Below, in pieces: positions 1-4,376 of a stretch of 7,191 nucleotides of DNA (its first letter is position 1; each line of letters opens with the position of its first letter). The stretch is taken from NCBI GenBank assembly GCA_016207265.1, contig JACQPZ010000032.1:1-7191 (forward strand). Reading direction: 5' to 3'. This stretch comes from Candidatus Latescibacterota bacterium. GTDB lineage: Bacteria > Eisenbacteria > RBG-16-71-46 > SZUA-252. The notes below the pieces were generated by a model. The model had not been told where the DNA came from and made no database searches. It saw nothing but the letters and a program-made list of their open reading frames with translations. A program made the position numbers and the translations under genes.

Positions 1-415
1 CGCCGTGGGTTCTGAGATGCCGCGTCAGCGCGCGTGTGTCGACCTCGCTGATCCCCACGATCCCTGAGTCGTCGAGATATTGGTGAAGCGCTCCGCTCGC
101 GCGCCACGACGAGGCGACGGTCGAGACCTCCCGAACGACGAAGCCCGCCACCTGGGGCCGTGTCGATTCCACGTCCTCGCGATTCACGCCGTAGTTTCCG
201 ATGTGGGGATAGGTCATCGCGACGATCTGACCGGCATAGGAAGGGTCGGTGAGCACTTCCTGATAGCCGCTCAGGGCGGTGTTGAACACCACCTCCCCTT
301 CGGTCTCGCCGTGCCGGCCGAAGGAGCGGCCTTCGAAGAAAGCGCCGTCCTCGAGGGCGAGGCATGCCTTCGAGGAAGCCTCGGGGGATGGGGAGGCCCG
401 GCGCTGCGCGGTCAC
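1..415 (-). CDS. carA: Carbamoyl-phosphate synthase small (glutaminase) subunit, N-terminal part, cut by window edge
   Basis: Translating the minus strand from a GTG at 415 gives 138 residues with no stop before the window edge. They match the N-terminal domain of CarA: LALEDGAFFEGRSFG (residues 19-33), EVVFNTALSGYQEVLTDPSY (41-60), AGQIVAMTYPHIGNYGVN (61-78), PQVAGFVVRE (87-96) and GISEVDTRALTRHLR (121-135). CarA releases ammonia from glutamine and channels it to CarB, which makes carbamoyl phosphate for pyrimidine and arginine synthesis in the cytoplasm. The C-terminal class I glutaminase domain with its Cys-His-Glu residues lies outside the window. Relatives usually begin at the equivalent of lysine 16 (typically M-K-A-x-L). 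Here that position is TCG-AAG-GCA with no start codon, so the nearest usable start is GTG 415, which adds about 15 residues; a GTG at 433 is also in frame. No clear Shine-Dalgarno site marks either. Family identity is very secure; the exact start is not. Confidence 0.93.
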   Translation of the reverse strand, partial: MTAQRRASPSPEASSKACLALEDGAFFEGRSFGRHGETEGEVVFNTALSGYQEVLTDPSYAGQIVAMTYPHIGNYGVNREDVESTRPQVAGFVVREVSTVASSWRASGALHQYLDDSGIVGISEVDTRALTRHLRTHG

Positions 416-482
416 GAGCCCGGAGCGTATCACATCCGCCGACTCGCGGGGAGGGATCGGTTTCGGGCAGGGATTTCGGGCG

Positions 483-529
483 GCCGCGGCTGCCTGGATG
501 CAGGGCGTGCCGCCGCGGCGCTCGCGCCG
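483..529 (-). promoter_or_regulatory. Overlapping inverted repeats in the putative carA leader
   Basis: Two GCCGCGGC copies (483-490 and 512-519) can pair with each other. Between them a smaller stem, CCTG/CAGG (493-496 with 501-504), has a GATG loop on the + strand. A second hairpin, CGGCG-CTCG-CGCCG on the + strand (516-529 with flanking bases), shares bases 516-519 with the first, so the two cannot form together. In the carA direction the 516-529 hairpin is made first. Mutually exclusive stems upstream of a pyrimidine gene recall attenuation. However, GC-rich DNA makes such pairing common, GCCGCGGC is itself palindromic, and no U-tract follows. Low-confidence regulatory guess. Confidence 0.2.
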
Positions 530-543
530 TCCTTCGCCTGCGC

Positions 544-549
544 TATAGT
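544..549 (+). promoter_or_regulatory. -10-like hexamer for a leaderless start
   Basis: TATAGT matches the sigma70 -10 consensus at five of six positions. It ends 8 bp before the ATG at 558, so transcription would begin on or next to the start codon. An in-frame TAG at 546-548 rules out an upstream start in this frame, and the bases before the ATG (CCCCTCGC) are not a Shine-Dalgarno site. No -35 element is seen at 15-19 bp spacing. Confidence 0.4.
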
Positions 550-557
550 CCCCTCGC

Positions 558-1184
558 ATGAGGTCCCCTCCTGACGCCGCGTTCCGACTCTGGACCACCC
601 CGCTCTACGCGCTTTTCGATTCGCTGGGTTCGAGCGCTCCGCCGAGACCGGCCGACTGCATCTTCGTCTTCGCGGGTCGGCCGGAGCGGAAGCGCTACGG
701 GATCGAGCTGTGGAACCTGGGATTCGCGCCGAGGCTCGTTCTCAGCGTGGGCCGCTTCGAGTGGCGGAGCGTTCCCGAGCTGGGGCTACCCGACGGCGGG
801 CTCGCCTCGCTCGCGCCCACCATCCCGCCCGGAAAGAGACATTTTTTCCTGGTCCTCGACTCGGAGGGCGCCCGCGCTCGCGCGGTCGAGGTCGGCGGAC
901 CCGGCACGTGGGCGGAGGCTCGCGCGCTGGCCGACACCATGAGCCGGGAGCGGCATCGCTCGGTTCTCGTCGTGTCGAGCTTCATCCACCTGCGCCGGGC
1001 GACCATGGTCGTGAGGCGGCGCATGCGCGCCCCCGGGATCGCGGTGGAAGAAACGGCGGTGCCGGAAGCGGCGGCGACGATCCGGCGTCAGGGATGGTGG
1101 AGCCGGCGCATGGAGCGCGACGCCGTCCTCCTCGAAGCGGTCAAGCTCGCGCTTTATTGGCTTCGGCTCCGGCTGCCGTGGTGA
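558..1184 (+). CDS. DUF218 / YdcF-ElyC-SanA-like family protein
   Basis: The 208-aa product matches the DUF218 family. An opening beta strand DCIFVFAG (residues 33-40) is followed by a helix-strand unit RYGIELWNLGFAPRLVLSVG (46-65). TWAEARAL (117-124) sits where the family has its ENT/A-type segment, and SVLVVSSFIHLRRATMVVRR (135-154) contains the S-x-x-H-x-x-RA motif. Members include E. coli YdcF, reported to bind S-adenosylmethionine, and ElyC/SanA, linked to envelope integrity; a specific reaction is not established. No signal peptide or N-terminal membrane segment is visible, so the protein is probably cytoplasmic, more like YdcF than ElyC. The ATG at 558 is the only sensible start: an in-frame stop lies at 546-548 and the domain begins by residue 33. 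The gene is divergent from carA, and its last 44 bp overlap the end of fadE on the opposite strand. Family call fairly secure, function unknown. Confidence 0.8.
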   Translation: MRSPPDAAFRLWTTPLYALFDSLGSSAPPRPADCIFVFAGRPERKRYGIELWNLGFAPRLVLSVGRFEWRSVPELGLPDGGLASLAPTIPPGKRHFFLVLDSEGARARAVEVGGPGTWAEARALADTMSRERHRSVLVVSSFIHLRRATMVVRRRMRAPGIAVEETAVPEAAATIRRQGWWSRRMERDAVLLEAVKLALYWLRLRLPW

Positions 1185-3441
1185 GCGCGGGATCGAACTC
1201 GTCCACCTGGATCGCATCGTCCCGCGCGGCCTCAGCCTCGCGGATTCGACTCGCCTCTTCGGCCGTGATCACAGCCGCCGCCACCGCGCGATCGAGGAGG
1301 CTCGACTCCGGACGGTGCGCGAGCGCTCCCGAGCGCACCGCGGCCCTGAGCTTGGTCTGCGCGGGGACGGCGAGCAGGATCCTCTCGAGCGCGGCCTCGA
1401 GCCTGCCGAGACCCGGATCGCCCGGACCCGGGACGTAGATGTCGCGCGTGAGGCGCGAGCGGACCTCGCGATCGTCGACGAGCGCGCGCGCGACCTTGGC
1501 TCCCAGCCGGTCGCTCGGCCCCCGGGGACGGGCTCCCAGCGGGAAGACGACGGCGCGCAGCACCCATGCCGCGGGCCGGTTCGGGAGGTTGTCGAGCACG
1601 CCCGCGAGGGCCGACTCGACCTCGTAGAGCGCCGTCTCGGAGCCCCACCGGAAGAATGGAACGTCCGCCGCGAGCCGGCCGTCGTCCCAGAACTTCTTCA
1701 CCGTGGCGGACCCGAGGTAGAGCCACGCCAGAGCGTCCGCGAGGCGGCCGCTGATCTTCTCGCGACGCTTGAGCTGGCCTCCGAGGGTGGCCATCGCCGC
1801 GTCCGACACGAGCGCGAACGCCGCGCTCATGCGGGAGAATCGCGCCAGGTACTCCGCGACGGGCGCCGGAGCCGCGGGCCGCGCGAGCCGCGAGCCGGTG
1901 AGGGCATGGGCGAAGGCCCGCGCCGCGTTTGCGGCGAGGAACCCCATGTGGGCGAAGAACGCGCGGTCGAATCGTCCGAGGTCCCGAGCGGCGACCGCTT
2001 CCATCTCCTCGCGGACGTAGGGGTGGCAGCGGATCGCCCCCTGTCCGAAGATGATGAGCGAGCGCGTGAGGATGTTCGCGCCCTCGACCGTGATCCCGAT
2101 CGGCACGGCCATGTAGGCGTGGGCCAGCGTGTTTCGTGGACCCTTCGAGATCCCGGCTCCCGCAAGGATGTCCATCGCGGCCGACACGACGGTGCGCATG
2201 CCCTCGGTCAGGTAGGCCTTCACGATCGCCGAGATCACGGCCGGCTTCTCGCCCGCGTCCACGGCCCCCGCGGTCAGCACCCTCGCGCCCGACATGACGT
2301 AGGCCATGCCGCCGATCCGCGCGAGAGGCTCCTCGATCCCCTCGAATCGGCCGATCGGCAGATCGAACTGCTCCCGCACGGTCGCGTACGCGCCGGCCAC
2401 CCGCGCCGAGAGCTGCGCCGCGCCCGTGGCGAGCCCCGGCAGCGAGATGCCCCGGCCGGCCGCGAGATTCGACATCAGCATCTGCCATCCCTGCCCGGCC
2501 CGGGCTTTGCCGCCGATGATGCAGTCGAGCGGAACGAACACGTCCCTCCCGTAAGTCGGACCGTTCAGGAACGGCACGCCGAGCGGATCATGCCGCGCCC
2601 CGATCCTGATCCCGGGGAGATGAGGTGGTATGAGCGCGAGGGTGATCCCGACATCCTCCCGATCGCCGAGGAGATGGTCCGGATCGTAGAGGTGGAAGGC
2701 GAGCCCGATGAGTGTCGTGACCGGGCTCAGCGTGATGTAGCGTTTCCGCCAGTTGAGCCGCATGCCGAGGATTTCCCTGCCGTCGTATCTCCCGCGGCAG
2801 ACGATCCCCGTGCTCTTCGTGGAGGCGGCGTCGCTCCCGGCCTCGGGGCCCGTCAGGGCGAAGCACGGAATCTCCTCCCCGATCGCGAGCCGCGGCAGGT
2901 AGTGGCGCTTTTGCTGCTCCGTGCCGTAGTGGAGCAGAAGCTCGGCGGGACCCAGGGAGTTCGGCACCATGACGGTGACCGAGGCGGCGACGCTGCGGCT
3001 CGAGATCTTCGTCACGACCGCGGAGTTCGCGTGCGCTGAGAATCCGAGCCCGCCGAACTCCTCGGGAATGATCATTCCGAAGAATTTCTTCTCCTTGATG
3101 TACTTCCAGACCTCGGGCGGAAGGTCGCGGTCCCGCTCGATCGTCTGCTCGTCGAGCATGCGGCACAGCTCTTCGACCGGGCCGTCGAGAAACGCGCGCT
3201 CGCGGTCCGAAAGCGGCTTTCGCTGGAACGCGAGGAGCTTTCGCCAGTCGGGCTTCCCGGAGAAGAGATCCCCGTCCCACCAGACCGTTCCCGCTTCGAG
3301 CGCGATCCGCTCCGTATCGCCCATCTTGGGGAGCGCGCGGCCCATCGCCCGCATGAGGAACGAGCTGAGCAGAGGCCGGCGAAGCGCGGGCAGGACGAGG
3401 ACCGCGACCAGCGCGACAACGATGATGAGCCAAACGATCAT
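1141..3441 (-). CDS. fadE: FadE-type acyl-CoA dehydrogenase
   Basis: The 766-aa product is close in size to E. coli FadE (814 aa). It should catalyse the first step of fatty-acid beta-oxidation, acyl-CoA to trans-2-enoyl-CoA, using FAD and passing electrons to an electron-transfer flavoprotein. An N-terminal hydrophobic helix (residues 2-17, IVWLIIVVALVAVLVL) suggests membrane anchoring. The acyl-CoA dehydrogenase core follows: IIPEEFGGLGFS near 124-135, FALTGPEAGSDA (194-205), RKRYITLSPVTTLIGLAF (233-250) and AAGRGISLPG (327-336). TVEGANILTR (451-460) precedes IFGQGAIRCHPYV; E453 lies where other acyl-CoA dehydrogenases have the catalytic glutamate of a Y-E-G motif. The remainder is the FadE-specific DUF1974 region, ending near the usual VDEFDP (746-751). 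An open frame extends to 3570, but ATG 3441 is chosen for its strong Shine-Dalgarno site and because the membrane helix starts there. It is the third minus-strand gene, 157 bp after ubiE. No ETF genes are in the window. Confidence 0.94.
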   Translation of the reverse strand: MIVWLIIVVALVAVLVLPALRRPLLSSFLMRAMGRALPKMGDTERIALEAGTVWWDGDLFSGKPDWRKLLAFQRKPLSDRERAFLDGPVEELCRMLDEQTIERDRDLPPEVWKYIKEKKFFGMIIPEEFGGLGFSAHANSAVVTKISSRSVAASVTVMVPNSLGPAELLLHYGTEQQKRHYLPRLAIGEEIPCFALTGPEAGSDAASTKSTGIVCRGRYDGREILGMRLNWRKRYITLSPVTTLIGLAFHLYDPDHLLGDREDVGITLALIPPHLPGIRIGARHDPLGVPFLNGPTYGRDVFVPLDCIIGGKARAGQGWQMLMSNLAAGRGISLPGLATGAAQLSARVAGAYATVREQFDLPIGRFEGIEEPLARIGGMAYVMSGARVLTAGAVDAGEKPAVISAIVKAYLTEGMRTVVSAAMDILAGAGISKGPRNTLAHAYMAVPIGITVEGANILTRSLIIFGQGAIRCHPYVREEMEAVAARDLGRFDRAFFAHMGFLAANAARAFAHALTGSRLARPAAPAPVAEYLARFSRMSAAFALVSDAAMATLGGQLKRREKISGRLADALAWLYLGSATVKKFWDDGRLAADVPFFRWGSETALYEVESALAGVLDNLPNRPAAWVLRAVVFPLGARPRGPSDRLGAKVARALVDDREVRSRLTRDIYVPGPGDPGLGRLEAALERILLAVPAQTKLRAAVRSGALAHRPESSLLDRAVAAAVITAEEASRIREAEAARDDAIQVDEFDPALTTAAGAEANKARA

Positions 3442-3448
3442 GATCAGA

Positions 3449-3456
3449 CCCTCTCC
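3449..3456 (-). promoter_or_regulatory. Ribosome binding site of fadE
   Basis: The minus strand reads GGAGAGGG, 7 bp ahead of ATG 3441. This decides the fadE start over upstream in-frame codons up to 3570, whose extra residues resemble no FadE N-terminus. The start of the DUF5916 gene has nearly the same GGAGAGGGTC sequence. Confidence 0.75.
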
Positions 3457-3496
3457 GAGACTTCGAATCCGTCCTTCACGATACGATTCCGGAGCG

Positions 3497-3514
3497 CGAA
3501 CCGAAAGGGGTTCG
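3497..3514. promoter_or_regulatory. 18-bp palindrome upstream of fadE (candidate operator)
   Basis: CGAACC-GAAAGG-GGTTCG has perfect 6-bp arms around a 6-bp centre and lies 56 bp ahead of the fadE start. The layout suits a dimeric repressor such as a TetR- or GntR-family fatty-acid regulator, but no regulator gene is present and I do not recognise the site. It could also be a short RNA hairpin. A poor promoter candidate (TTTCGG, 17 bp, TATCGT) would overlap its right half when read on the minus strand. Confidence 0.35.
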
Positions 3515-3540
3515 AAAGTAGCAGTTCGGGTGCGCACGCA

Positions 3541-3588
3541 GGGGAGCGCCGGGCCGCTCGGACGGCCCATGATCTATCGGCACTCCCC
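3541..3588 (-). other. Compound stem-loop after ubiE
   Basis: On the minus strand the 10-base arm GGGGAGTGCC (3588-3579) pairs with GGCGCTCCCC (3550-3541), with a single G-U pair as RNA. It encloses a second perfect hairpin, GGGCCG-TCCGAG-CGGCCC (3568-3551), stacked directly on the outer stem, with a 10-base unpaired stretch on the other side. It begins 10 bp after the ubiE stop. No run of U follows, so it is not a standard intrinsic terminator. It may stabilise or process the upstream mRNA, or act in Rho-dependent termination. Confidence 0.45.
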
Positions 3589-3598
3589 GGCGGAATCT

Positions 3599-4330
3599 TC
3601 AGGCCGGCTTCCTCCCGTACGCCGTGACGGAGATCCCGCCGAGCCGCTCCTCGAGCGAAACGTCCGTGAACCCGACCTCCCGCATCGCCGCCGCGACCGC
3701 GTCCTGCCCGGGGTAGGCGCGCAGGGACTCCACGATGTGCCAGTACGTGTCCGCGCGGCGGTGGAGCAGGAGGCCCCAGACCGTTCCCATGGCGAGTAGA
3801 TACCCCAGCGCGAGGCGGCGATACCACCGCCGTTTCGGGAGCCCGAAATCGAGGCACACGATCACCCCCCCGGGACGGAGCAGTCGGAAAATCTCGGCGA
3901 TGCTCCTGCGGATGTCCGTGAGGTAGCGCAGCCCGTAGGCCATCGTGACGGCGTCGAACCGCCGCGCGGCGAAGGGAACCGCGTTCAGATCGCCGTGGAC
4001 GATCTCGATTCCCGGGTCGCCGGCGCACTTCCTCCTGGCCTCTTCGATCATGGCCCGGCTTCGGTCGAGTCCGACGATGCGGGCGCTCGGCAAGGCCCGT
4101 CGCAGGAGAAGCGGGATCGCCGCCGTCCCGGTGGCGAGGTCGAGCACGTGGCCCCGCGGAGTGTCGTTCGGGAGCCATGCGACGACGCTCGCTTTCCAAC
4201 GACGGTCCTGCCCGAACGAGAGCAGCGTCGTCAGGAGGTCATATCGTGCGGCGATCGCCGCGAAGATCGAGTCCGCATATCGGGCCCGTCCTTCGCGGTC
4301 CAGTGGCCATTCGCGAAGGTGCGCGCTCAC
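3599..4330 (-). CDS. UbiE/MenG-type quinone C-methyltransferase
   Basis: This 243-aa class I SAM-dependent methyltransferase matches the UbiE/MenG/COQ5 family along its length. Segments are IAARYDLLTTLLSFGQDRRW (residues 26-45), motif I VLDLATGTAAI (62-72), the SAM-ribose acidic region GLDRSRAMIEEARRK (87-101), GDLNAVPF (113-120), MAYGLRYLTD (130-139, family usually FGLRNVTD), LRPGGVIVCLDFGLP (151-165) and YWHIVESLRAYPGQ (196-209) near the C-terminus. These enzymes methylate demethylmenaquinone or the ubiquinone precursor at the membrane; which quinone is used here cannot be told. Motif I has GTAA where the family normally has GTGD, and FGLRN is altered, so the protein is a diverged member and another substrate is possible. 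The start is GTG 4330 with AAGG 9 bp upstream; an overlapping ATG (4332) is immediately followed by TGA. The gene starts 37 bp after the DUF5916 stop, consistent with co-transcription. Confidence 0.85.
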   Translation of the reverse strand: MSAHLREWPLDREGRARYADSIFAAIAARYDLLTTLLSFGQDRRWKASVVAWLPNDTPRGHVLDLATGTAAIPLLLRRALPSARIVGLDRSRAMIEEARRKCAGDPGIEIVHGDLNAVPFAARRFDAVTMAYGLRYLTDIRRSIAEIFRLLRPGGVIVCLDFGLPKRRWYRRLALGYLLAMGTVWGLLLHRRADTYWHIVESLRAYPGQDAVAAAMREVGFTDVSLEERLGGISVTAYGRKPA

Positions 4331-4339
4331 ATGAGGTTA

Positions 4340-4343
4340 CCTT
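4340..4343 (-). promoter_or_regulatory. Ribosome binding site of the ubiE-type gene
   Basis: AAGG on the minus strand lies 9 bp ahead of the GTG at 4330. It supports that start; the overlapping ATG at 4332-4330 opens a frame that stops after one codon. Confidence 0.5.
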
Positions 4344-4376
4344 GCGAAACTAATGGATCGCGCGAAACTAGATCGC
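4344..4376. repeat. Short tandem duplication spanning the DUF5916 stop codon
   Basis: GCGAAACTAATGGATCGC (4344-4361) and GCGAAACTAGATCGC (4362-4376) are adjacent copies of one unit differing by a 3-bp indel. On the minus strand each copy carries a TAG. The two stops are 18 bp apart and in the same frame, giving the DUF5916 gene tandem stop codons and lengthening the gap to the next gene. This looks like replication slippage. Confidence 0.7.

Larger units (their letters stand above)
416..557. other. Divergent intergenic spacer between carA and the DUF218 gene
   Basis: This 142-bp GC-rich gap separates two genes reading outward, so it should hold the promoters of both. It contains the palindromic hexamer CTATAG (543-548), which reads as a -10-like element on either strand, and a cluster of inverted repeats at 483-529. 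No convincing -35 hexamer is visible in either direction, and no Shine-Dalgarno site precedes the rightward ATG. Confidence 0.6.

Noticed and set aside
80..574. A 164-codon + strand frame at the left end
   Set aside because: It is antisense to the clearly recognisable carA sequence.
1315..3039. A 574-codon open frame on the + strand
   Set aside because: It lies antisense to fadE, is dominated by Arg, Glu, Gly and Asp, and shows no domain. It is a compositional shadow.
3442..3570. Upstream extension of fadE by 43 residues
   Set aside because: The extra residues resemble no FadE N-terminus, and the strong GGAGAGGG site selects ATG 3441, where the membrane helix begins.
3541..3588. Intrinsic terminator after ubiE
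   Set aside because: The stem is strong, but the minus strand continues TGCGTGCGC with no U-tract, so a standard Rho-independent terminator is not supported.
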